In this document: positions 1-6,227 of the stretch, piece after piece
Layout: each line of letters begins with the position of its first letter
Numbering within the stretch: the first letter of the stretch is position 1
Program-made: the position numbers and the translations under genes
NCBI GenBank assembly: GCA_934655935.1
Contig: CAKUHJ010000031.1
Coordinates: 1 to 17,149, forward strand
Direction of reading: 5' to 3'
DNA length: 17,149 nucleotides
DNA from: an uncultured Oscillospiraceae bacterium
Lineage (GTDB): Bacteria; Bacillota; Clostridia; Oscillospirales; Oscillospiraceae
Notes under the pieces: generated by a model
Databases searched by the model: none
Told to the model about the DNA's origin: nothing
The model's input: only the letters and a program-made list of their open reading frames with translations

Positions 1-1
1 C

Positions 2-694
2 CTTTCTGCCGTGTTGATGGCTGTCATGTCCATCTTCCCGACGCTCCTGGGTCTTGCGGCCTATGCGCTGCAGGCTGAGCTCCCCGGCATCGCCGAAAAC
101 GGCTCGAACGCTATGATGGTCGTCACCGGCCACTACGCCCCCGGCATTGTTACCGGCCTCATCTCCGCCGCCATCATCTGCGCGACGATGTCCTCTGCGG
201 ACTCGAACCTTCTTTGCATGTCCACAATGATCATCAACGACCTCTATCCGGGTCTGGGCGGCAAGAAGCAGCTGACCGACAAGCAGGCCATCTTCTGGAC
301 CCGCTTCTGCAACGTTGCCACGGCTCTGATTGCGATGCTCATCTCCCTGTTTGGCGTTTCCATCGTCACGATGAACACCTTCGCCTTTGGCATCCGCTGC
401 GCAGGTCCGTTCGCGGCCTATGGCCTTGGACTGGTTGTCCCGAAGGCCACGAAAAACGCCGGCCGCCTGTCCATCGTCACCGGCACGCTCGCGTTCATCT
501 TCTGGCAGATCAGGAGCGGCGGCGGCACGTGGCTGTTCCTGATGCCCGTCGTGGCCGGCTGCTTGGTCAGCTTCCTCACGTTCTACGTGGTCAACTGGAT
601 CGAGTGGAGCCGCGGCGTTGCGCCCGCGCCCAGCGCCTTCCTCTCCGACGAGGAGGTCGCGAAGAAGATTGCGGAGGAATCTGCTGTCCACTGA
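2..694 (+). CDS. Sodium:solute symporter (SSS family), 3' part only
   Basis: This is the C-terminal part (about 230 residues) of an inner-membrane sodium/solute symporter; the gene runs off the left edge, so its start is not visible. Several hydrophobic segments are present: the first 20 residues, a stretch around ATGLISAAIICATMSS, and two or three further segments before a hydrophilic tail ending in an acidic/basic stretch. The best family mark is the segment MSSADSNLLCMSTMIINDLY (near residue 62), which matches the conserved transmembrane motif with S/T-A-D-S and a downstream D-L-Y in SSS transporters (TC 2.A.21). That family couples sodium entry to uptake of sugars, amino acids, pantothenate, carboxylates and similar solutes. 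The substrate cannot be told from this fragment. The internal ATG and GTG codons near the left edge are not real starts. A strong terminator follows, and the next gene converges on it. Confidence 0.85.
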   Translation, partial: LSAVLMAVMSIFPTLLGLAAYALQAELPGIAENGSNAMMVVTGHYAPGIVTGLISAAIICATMSSADSNLLCMSTMIINDLYPGLGGKKQLTDKQAIFWTRFCNVATALIAMLISLFGVSIVTMNTFAFGIRCAGPFAAYGLGLVVPKATKNAGRLSIVTGTLAFIFWQIRSGGGTWLFLMPVVAGCLVSFLTFYVVNWIEWSRGVAPAPSAFLSDEEVAKKIAEESAVH

Positions 695-723
695 GCACCT
701 TCTGTTCTGAAGCCCTGAATGAA

Positions 724-764
724 AAGCGGCCCCTCTCCGGGAAGGAAGAGGGGCCGCTTCGTTT
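724..764. terminator. Bidirectional intrinsic terminator between convergent genes
   Basis: A perfect 13-bp stem (724-736 paired with 747-759, GC-rich core GCGGCCCC) has a 10-nt loop. It is followed on the plus strand by CGTTTAT and on the minus strand by TTTTCATT. It lies 30 bp after the symporter stop and about 45 bp beyond the stop of the convergent amidohydrolase gene, so it probably ends transcription from both sides. Confidence 0.85.
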
Positions 765-807
765 ATCATGGTGTTATTATGTATGATTATTATGCACAGA
801 AAGCCTT

Positions 808-1854
808 TTAGCGGATTCCAAAGATCCGCGCGCTGTTTGCATAGAAAATTTTTTCCGCATCCTGTCTGCCAAGGCCGAGTCTCTCACAGGCCAGGCGGCA
901 GGCGTTGATTTCCTCGTAGATAAAGAAGGTGATTTTTTCGGCCTCCGGATATGGGATTTCCCGCATATGCGCATCGCCGCAGACAGCCTCCTTTGGGAAC
1001 AGTCCCTGCGGAATTTCGTTGATGTAGACGCCGTTTTCCACGACGCGGCGCGCGCGCATGCGGAAAATCGGGAAGTCGCTGCCATAGATCAGGCGGTCCG
1101 GACCAAAGTAGTTCAGGACCTGCTCAATCACCCAGTCGTTCGTGTTGGCGGTAAAATCCCAGACGGTCTTTTCCGTATGCTTCAGATACTCCAGCGCCTG
1201 GCCGACGTCCTGATTGGCATAGGCTCTTCCAAGATGCGCCACCAGCAGCTGAAGGTCCGGATAGTTCTGCTCAATCTCCAGAAGCTGACAATAGTTGACC
1301 GGGTCGGCCAGCCGGCGCGGACGGGCGATATGCAGCTGCACCACCCATTTGTGCTTGTTGGCAAGCGCCAGATGCTCCTTCGGCAGGAAATCATAGATGC
1401 GGATTTCATCGGCGGGAATATAGTCCGGAGAAAACTGAAGGTATACCTTGAGGCCCTTGAAGATGGGGTCTGCGAGAACCTCCCGCTCCAGCTCCTCAAC
1501 GCTCTGGGACGGGTGGGACAGATACAGGGCCGCGGAGCTGCATTCGCGCGCCTTCTGCGCAACATAGCGGTTGTTCCGCTGGCGGTCGATGGTGATCATG
1601 GGATCGCCGTAAACGACGGGGACCACCGTGTTCTGCGGAAACAGCAGGCGGTTTGTTTCGTTCAGGTCCTCCATGGAGTTATCCGCCGCAACCAGCCTCG
1701 GCCAGTTCTGGCTGCCTGCGCGCATGCGGCCCTGATGGTGGAATTCCTTGAGCCATATATGGCTGTGACAGTCAATGAAGCGTTCCGGCAGGAAGGGCCT
1801 GAGCCGCTCCTCATAATATTGACGGTCATAGGGCTTGACGTCCAAAAGTGCCAT
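808..1854 (-). CDS. Amidohydrolase-family (TIM-barrel) metal-dependent hydrolase
   Basis: A 348-residue cytoplasmic protein of the amidohydrolase-2 type. Visible metal and catalytic positions fit the superfamily: D-C-H-S-H near residues 28-32 (first HxH), K-G-L-K near 133-136, Q-L-H-I at 173-176, A-H-L-G at 206-209, and Y-G-S-D-F-P with Asp260 at the end of the barrel. Members hydrolyse or decarboxylate small carbonyl compounds; the substrate is not evident. I chose the ATG at 1854 because the sequence AGAAAGGA sits 8 nt upstream; the ATG at 1861-1863 and codons further upstream would run inside the preceding gene. The FAD dehydrogenase stop lies one base before this start, so the two are surely co-transcribed and probably translationally coupled. 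That suggests a shared small-molecule pathway, which is inference. Confidence 0.8.
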   Translation of the reverse strand: MALLDVKPYDRQYYEERLRPFLPERFIDCHSHIWLKEFHHQGRMRAGSQNWPRLVAADNSMEDLNETNRLLFPQNTVVPVVYGDPMITIDRQRNNRYVAQKARECSSAALYLSHPSQSVEELEREVLADPIFKGLKVYLQFSPDYIPADEIRIYDFLPKEHLALANKHKWVVQLHIARPRRLADPVNYCQLLEIEQNYPDLQLLVAHLGRAYANQDVGQALEYLKHTEKTVWDFTANTNDWVIEQVLNYFGPDRLIYGSDFPIFRMRARRVVENGVYINEIPQGLFPKEAVCGDAHMREIPYPEAEKITFFIYEEINACRLACERLGLGRQDAEKIFYANSARIFGIR

Positions 1855-1855
1855 A

Positions 1856-3247
1856 TCAAGCATCCTTTCTTTCTGTTTCCCTGCGGCTGACAATGTCGCG
1901 CGCGACATAGACGCCGCTCGCGGACGCATGGGAAAGCGAATGTGTGATGCCGCTGCCGTCGCCGATCACATAGAAGCCCGGGTAACGGGTCTCCAGATGC
2001 TCGTTCAGGGCAACCTCCATGTTATAGAACTTAACCTCCACGCCGTAAAGAAGCGTATCGTCGTTGGCCGTGCCGGGAGCGATACGGTCAAGCGCGTAGA
2101 TCATTTCAATGATGCCGTCCATAATCCGCTTTGGAAGGACCAGGCTGAGGTCTCCGGGCGTCGCGGCAAGCGTGGGCCGAACCAAGCCTTCCTCGATGCG
2201 CTTCTGGTTGCTGCGGCGGCCGCGGACCAGATCTCCGAAGCGCTGGACAATCACGCCGCCGCCCAGCATATTGGAAAGGCGCGCGATGGACTCGCCATAG
2301 CCGTTGCTGTCCTTGAAGGGCTCGGAAAAGTGCTTGGAGACCAGCAGCGCAAAGTTTGTATTTTCGGTCTGCATGGCCTTGTCCTCATAGCTGTGGCCGT
2401 TGACGGTGACAATTCCGTTTGTGTTCTCGTTGACCACAATGCCGTTCGGATTCATGCAGAAGGTGCGGACATTGTCCTCAAATTTCTCCGTGCGATAGAC
2501 AATTTTGCTCTCATACAGCTCATCCGTCAGGTGAGAGAAGACGACGGCCGGCAGCTCCACACGGACGCCAATATCCACGCGGTTGGATTTTGTGGCGATG
2601 CCAAGCTCCCGGCACACGCCCTCCATCCACTTGCTGCCGCTGCGGCCCACGGAGGCAATGCAGCGCCGGCCCGTAAAGACGCCCTTCCCGGTTACGGCCT
2701 CAAAGCCCTCCGGAAGAACACGGATATCGCCGACGGGCGTATCAAAGAAGAAGTCCACTCTGGATTTCAGCTCCGCATAAAGCCGCTGCAGCACCACATA
2801 GTTGATATCCGTTCCCAGATGGCGCACAGAGGCGGAGAGCAGATTCAGCTTGTTCTGGATGCAGAGCTTCTGAAAGCGGGAGCCGGCGGTAGAATAGAGC
2901 TTTGTGCCCGCGCCGCCGTGCTGCATGTTGATCTCGTCGACATAGTGCATCAGCTCCAGCGCCCGCTGCTTGCCGATGTACTCATGAAGCGTGCCGCCGA
3001 AGTCGTTGGTGATGTTGTATTTGCCGTCGGAGAAGGCGCCGGCCCCGCCGAAGCCGCTCATGATGGAGCAGCTTTTGCAGCCGATGCAGCTTTTCACCGT
3101 TTCCCCGTCGATCGGGCAGCGGCGCTTTTCCAGCTCGTGCCCGGCCTCCAGCACCGCGATTTTCAGCTCCGGCGCGCATTGCGAAAGCTCGTAGGCGGAG
3201 AAAATACCGCCGGGGCCCGCGCCGATGATCAGAACGTCATAATTCAT
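1856..3247 (-). CDS. FAD-dependent dehydrogenase (NAD(P)/FAD oxidoreductase, COG2509-like)
   Basis: A 463-residue soluble flavoprotein. It opens with a Rossmann dinucleotide-binding motif (DVLIIGAGPGG, residues 4-14) and ends with G-D-G-S-G-I at 429-434 followed by a Ser/His-rich helix, the usual second FAD contact. A cysteine cluster lies at C44, C54, C57 and C60, just before the glycine-rich stretch SGFGGAGAFSDGK. From memory, this combination marks a clostridial group of uncharacterised FAD-dependent dehydrogenases. The start at 3247 has AGGAGG 8 nt upstream. It is the first gene of a two-gene operon with the amidohydrolase, which begins one base after its stop. The substrate is unknown. 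The cysteines could bind a metal or Fe-S cluster, or be redox active; the sequence does not decide. Confidence 0.8.
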   Translation of the reverse strand: MNYDVLIIGAGPGGIFSAYELSQCAPELKIAVLEAGHELEKRRCPIDGETVKSCIGCKSCSIMSGFGGAGAFSDGKYNITNDFGGTLHEYIGKQRALELMHYVDEINMQHGGAGTKLYSTAGSRFQKLCIQNKLNLLSASVRHLGTDINYVVLQRLYAELKSRVDFFFDTPVGDIRVLPEGFEAVTGKGVFTGRRCIASVGRSGSKWMEGVCRELGIATKSNRVDIGVRVELPAVVFSHLTDELYESKIVYRTEKFEDNVRTFCMNPNGIVVNENTNGIVTVNGHSYEDKAMQTENTNFALLVSKHFSEPFKDSNGYGESIARLSNMLGGGVIVQRFGDLVRGRRSNQKRIEEGLVRPTLAATPGDLSLVLPKRIMDGIIEMIYALDRIAPGTANDDTLLYGVEVKFYNMEVALNEHLETRYPGFYVIGDGSGITHSLSHASASGVYVARDIVSRRETERKDA

Positions 3248-3264
3248 GGATGGTTCCTCCTGTG

Positions 3265-3293
3265 TGGACTTTCCGCATACTGTATGATAAAAT
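3265..3293 (+). promoter_or_regulatory. Probable SigA-type promoter of the GNAT gene
   Basis: TGGACT (3265-3270) and TAAAAT (3288-3293) are separated by 17 bp. The start codon at 3324 lies about 24 bp beyond the expected transcript start, with GAGG at 3313-3316 serving as ribosome binding site. The match to consensus is moderate. The divergent flavoprotein gene must also have its promoter in this 76-bp gap, but I see no convincing one. Confidence 0.45.
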
Positions 3294-3323
3294 GAGCCAT
3301 AACATATAAAGCGAGGAAAAAAT

Positions 3324-3842
3324 ATGCTGCGTGAAATGAAGCGTCCGGAATTTGCGGACGTCTATGCCCTGATGGAACTCAGCTTCCCGCCGGACGAGCG
3401 CAGGCCGTACGCCGCGCAGAGAGCGCTGCTGGACCGGCCCGGCTACCGGATTTATGTCCCCGCGGACGGCCCTTATGCGCTCCTGGCCGTCTGGGAAACG
3501 CCGGAATTTTTATTTCTGGAGCATTTTGCTGTCTCGCCCGAGCGGCGCGGCGCAGGGCGCGGCGCGGCGCTTCTGGCCGCGCTTCTGGCACGCGCGCAGC
3601 GGCAGCTTGTCCTCGAGGTGGAGCTGCCGCAGACAGAGCCTGCGCGCCGGCGCATCGGCTTTTACACGCGAAACGGCCTGTTCCTCAACCGCTACGACTA
3701 TGCCCAGCCGCCCCTGGTCCCCGGGCAGGGAAGCGTTCCGCTGCTGCTTATGACCAGCGGCGCGCCGGTTTCCGAACCGGACTTCCGCACAATCCGCGAC
3801 CGGCTCTACCGGGATATTTACGGCGTCTGGCCGAACAAATAA
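3324..3842 (+). CDS. GNAT-family N-acetyltransferase
   Basis: A 172-residue protein with the GNAT layout. The N-terminal helix region is MLREMKRPEFADVYALMELS. A beta-strand pair (YALLAVWETPEFLFLEHFAV) leads into motif A, R-R-G-A-G-R-G-A at 74-81, which in this family forms the acetyl-CoA pyrophosphate-binding turn. A motif-B-like helix with R-I-G-F-Y-T-R-N-G-L at 110-119 follows. Such enzymes transfer an acetyl group from acetyl-CoA to an amine; the acceptor here is unknown. The start is supported by GAGG 7 nt upstream. The gene appears monocistronic. Its last 25 bp are also the 3' end of the opposing HAD gene, so the two transcripts are complementary at their ends. Confidence 0.8.
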   Translation: MLREMKRPEFADVYALMELSFPPDERRPYAAQRALLDRPGYRIYVPADGPYALLAVWETPEFLFLEHFAVSPERRGAGRGAALLAALLARAQRQLVLEVELPQTEPARRRIGFYTRNGLFLNRYDYAQPPLVPGQGSVPLLLMTSGAPVSEPDFRTIRDRLYRDIYGVWPNK

Positions 3843-4480
3843 TCGCTGAGCTCCTGCACGCTTCTGCAGTAAAGATCGCAGTTCCGGCGCATAAACTGTG
3901 CAACCTCCGGCACGTCGTAGGCCCAGCCCGCTGCCGCGAACGGCACCCCACAGCGCTTTGCCATATCATAGCCGGGCTTGAGGTCGTCCACCACCAGAAG
4001 CTCCTGCGGCAGAAAGCCGGTCTTCTCCATCAGATCCTCCAGCGGATACGGGTTCGGCTTGCGCTGTTCCTGCGGCAGCTCCCAGCCATAGATGTAATCC
4101 GGCTGCGGAAGGCCGTTGTGCCGGTAATCGCGCTCAATGGTCCGGCGCATGGAATGCGAGACGACCGCAATCGTTCCGCCTCCCGCGCGCCAGCGCTCCA
4201 GAAGCTCCCGTACGCCGGGAAAGCTTTCCGGAATCCGGGTCTTCACATATTCCTGCCAGAACAGGACCTCGTCGTCGATCTCCTGCTGTGTAAAGCCCAG
4301 CTCCCCGGTAAAAAACGCAAGGATTCCAGGATCAAAGTTCTTCCGGATATATTCCTCCAGCGTATACCGCGTCCCGGGGCGCACCCGGTCCAGGTAGGCC
4401 TGAAAGGACGGAAAGTGGATGGCGGCGGTACTGGCGACCACCGTGTCGTCATGATCAAGAACCAGACATTTCAAGCGCAT
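3818..4480 (-). CDS. HAD-superfamily hydrolase (phosphatase-like)
   Basis: A 220-residue cytoplasmic protein with all four haloacid dehalogenase motifs. Motif I is LDHDDTVV (nucleophile D9, acid D11). Motif II is VVSHS (S108). Motif III is the lysine in QRKPNPYP (K141). Motif IV is VVDDLKPG (D165-D166), the Mg2+ ligands. The helical insert between motif I and II (residues about 20-85) is a C1-type cap, as in phosphoglycolate-phosphatase-like enzymes. The expected activity is hydrolysis of a small phosphate ester; the substrate is not readable from sequence. The start is fixed by AGGAGG 5 nt upstream and a promoter just before it, giving a very short leader. The 3' end overlaps the convergent GNAT gene. 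Confidence 0.85.
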   Translation of the reverse strand: MRLKCLVLDHDDTVVASTAAIHFPSFQAYLDRVRPGTRYTLEEYIRKNFDPGILAFFTGELGFTQQEIDDEVLFWQEYVKTRIPESFPGVRELLERWRAGGGTIAVVSHSMRRTIERDYRHNGLPQPDYIYGWELPQEQRKPNPYPLEDLMEKTGFLPQELLVVDDLKPGYDMAKRCGVPFAAAGWAYDVPEVAQFMRRNCDLYCRSVQELSDYLFGQTP

Positions 4481-4500
4481 AGAGGCCTCCTTTTTCGTAT

Positions 4501-4529
4501 ATCATACCAGCTTGCCGGGGAAGTATCAA
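4501..4529 (-). promoter_or_regulatory. SigA-type promoter of the HAD gene
   Basis: Read on the minus strand: TTGATA (4529-4524), a 17-bp spacer, then TATGAT (4506-4501) preceded by TGG, an extended -10. The transcript would begin near 4494, only a few bases before the ribosome binding site AGGAGG at 4491-4486. It is divergent from the promoter at 4565-4593. Confidence 0.7.
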
Positions 4530-4564
4530 GCAGATTAATTTTTTCTGAGTTCTTTTGTGTATAA

Positions 4565-4593
4565 TTGCTATTTTAAAAAAAGTGTGCTATAGT
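4565..4593 (+). promoter_or_regulatory. SigA-type promoter of the SH3-domain protein gene
   Basis: TTGCTA (4565-4570), a 17-bp spacer, then the extended -10 TGCTATAGT (TATAGT at 4588-4593). The transcript would begin near 4600. That rules out the in-frame ATG-like start at 4592 and supports the start at 4670. A second TATAAT at 4560-4565 has no good -35 partner. Confidence 0.7.
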
Positions 4594-4669
4594 GGGATTG
4601 AATAAAATGGCTGAGGTGCATCCTTGCCGTTTCCGGTTTTTTACCGATCCATACGACGGAGGTATGAAT

Positions 4670-6004
4670 ATGAACAGAAGGAAAAGCTCCTGGGTGAGAA
4701 GACGTCTGCCGATGCTTGTGGCTGCGGCTGCGCTGGTGGTGCTGGTGCTGCTGATCGTACTGCTGGCAAAGGGCTGCTCAAAGAAAACCGACGAGGCCAT
4801 TCTCGCGAAGGCCTTCTCCACGGAGGCGCAGCTGGGCCTGCCCATTTCCGCCACGCTCAATCCCGGCGACTTTGTCTCCTACGGCGGCTATCAGTTTGAG
4901 ACCAAGACCAAGCTTGACAAAATGGCAAGCCTCATTCTCAAGAACAACGACGGCGTCACCGGCACAAGCTACCAGAACAGCTACGGAAAGTTCTGGCTCT
5001 TTACCAAGACCAACGAGGCTGCGTCCGGCACGGACAGCTGGTGCCTGTATCAGCGCGAGCCAAGCGTCCCAAACTGGTATATCTACATGGCACCCTACCG
5101 CCAGATGACGCTTCCGGAGGGCGGCAGCATGGATCTTCTGCTGCCTCTGCACCTGATTACGGATACGAACCTTCTGGATTCCATGGGCCGCCGCGTCCAG
5201 ACGGAGACGGTCTATACCTGCGGCCTGAACAGCCTGCCGCAGGACCAGACGCTCTCGTCGCTGTTCCGCGGATTCTACGAGGAGTCCGGACTCTATACGG
5301 TCTCCTCCAGCGACAAGGGCTTCACTCTGGTTCCGAGGGGCGGCTCGCAGGAGCTGAGCTTCCTGTTTGACGAGGCCGGCGACGGCACCGGACAGTTTAT
5401 CATCACCGTTCCGGTCAGCACCGAGCCGGAGCCGACGCAGACGGCCTCCGTCAGCTACAACGGCGGCGAGGCGCAGGAGCTTTCGCAGACGGATGCGCTG
5501 ACGCTCTCGGCGCTGCTGCTGCAGGCAAGCTACAAGGCCGCCGGAGCCGGTGCGGAAAGCTACCCTTATACCGTGACGGCGGGTGAGCAGACCTATGAAA
5601 TTGCGCTTGAATGGAAGAGCGACGCCTGGCAGGCTACCGTCCTGTCCGACCAGAAGACGGCTGTGCTCCCGACGCGCAGCTCGTGCACGGTTGCGGCAAT
5701 CTTCACAGCAAGCGGCCTGGAGGGCATGCCGAAGCGGGAAACCGAAAAATGGCCAAACGGCGTCAGCGCCGAGGTTACGGGGATGGCGACCTGCATGACG
5801 ACCACGACCGACGTCAATGTCCGGACCGCCCCCAGTACGAACAGCAGCATCCTGATGACCATGCCGAAGGACGCAGCCGTCGCGGTCGTCGGCAAATGCG
5901 ACAGCGACTGGTATGAAATCTGCTACAGCGATCAGCTGGCCTATATGAGCGCGGATTACCTGCAGGCAACCTACGGCAGCTCCGATCAGCCGCCGGCAGA
6001 ATAA
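4670..6004 (+). CDS. Membrane-anchored protein with C-terminal bacterial SH3 domain
   Basis: A 444-residue protein. The N-terminus is strongly basic (MNRRKSSWVRRR) and leads into one transmembrane segment at about 15-33, then a Cys-Ser-Lys-Lys junction. The cysteine context (L-A-K-G-C) is a poor lipobox, so an uncleaved anchor with the rest outside the membrane is more likely than a lipoprotein. Residues about 45-250 and 255-350 are two Ser/Thr/Gly-rich, beta-type regions I do not recognise. Residues about 374-436 form a bacterial SH3 domain, with the typical V-N-V-R-T-A-P-S-T (382-390) and W-Y-E-I segments. Such domains usually bind peptidoglycan or wall peptides. ATG 4670 is chosen because GGAGG lies 7 nt upstream; ATG 4664 is too close to it and a start at 4592 would precede the transcript. 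It probably acts at the cell wall. Confidence 0.75.
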   Translation: MNRRKSSWVRRRLPMLVAAAALVVLVLLIVLLAKGCSKKTDEAILAKAFSTEAQLGLPISATLNPGDFVSYGGYQFETKTKLDKMASLILKNNDGVTGTSYQNSYGKFWLFTKTNEAASGTDSWCLYQREPSVPNWYIYMAPYRQMTLPEGGSMDLLLPLHLITDTNLLDSMGRRVQTETVYTCGLNSLPQDQTLSSLFRGFYEESGLYTVSSSDKGFTLVPRGGSQELSFLFDEAGDGTGQFIITVPVSTEPEPTQTASVSYNGGEAQELSQTDALTLSALLLQASYKAAGAGAESYPYTVTAGEQTYEIALEWKSDAWQATVLSDQKTAVLPTRSSCTVAAIFTASGLEGMPKRETEKWPNGVSAEVTGMATCMTTTTDVNVRTAPSTNSSILMTMPKDAAVAVVGKCDSDWYEICYSDQLAYMSADYLQATYGSSDQPPAE

Positions 6005-6020
6005 ACGCAAGCTGAACAGA

Positions 6021-6062
6021 CTGCACTGTGCCCCGGCCTGTACAGGCCGGGGCACAGTGCAG
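6021..6062. terminator. Perfect 42-bp palindrome, probable terminator hairpin
   Basis: The whole stretch equals its own reverse complement: 21 bases per arm, centre CCTGTACAGG, GC-rich arms. It starts 16 bp after the SH3-protein stop and can form a very stable hairpin on either strand. It lacks a clear T-run on the plus strand, so it may act as a transcript-end stabiliser or rely on downstream sequence for termination. It abuts, 2 bp apart, the repeat-like element at 6065-6216. Confidence 0.6.
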
Positions 6063-6064
6063 CG

Positions 6065-6216
6065 TGTCGAAAAAGTCTTTTCGCCCCGCTGTGTCCGGTT
6101 TTCTGAACTTCAAAAAGTTCAGAAAACCGCTTGATTGAACGCGAAGGGGACTTTTTGCCCCCTTCACATTTCCCCCGCTGCTCAGTCGCAGAGCTGCCTA
6201 TCATAGTTTTTCGACA
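6065..6216. repeat. Small element with perfect 10-bp inverted ends (MITE-like)
   Basis: This 152-bp non-coding stretch is bounded by TGTCGAAAAA at 6065-6074 and its exact reverse complement at 6207-6216. Inside is a perfect 15-bp stem (6096-6110 with 6115-6129, loop CAAA). A second, imperfect pairing is possible between the left AAAAAGTC and the right GACTTTTT. No open frame of note lies in it. It sits between two convergent genes, ending 11 bp from the VanW stop. The layout fits a miniature inverted-repeat element or a dispersed intergenic repeat. Without other copies in this window, mobility is inference. Confidence 0.5.
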
Positions 6217-6227
6217 GTCTCCACTGT

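Noticed and set aside
1835..3295. Long open frame on the plus strand opposite the FAD dehydrogenase gene
   Set aside because: It is antisense to a clear flavoprotein with Rossmann motif and ribosome site, has no ribosome site of its own, and the translation has no family features. High-GC coding DNA commonly leaves the opposite frame open.
4592..4669. Longer N-terminus for the SH3-domain protein
   Set aside because: The predicted transcript start (near 4600) lies downstream of the 4592 codon, and the only Shine-Dalgarno sequence (4658-4662) serves the ATG at 4670.
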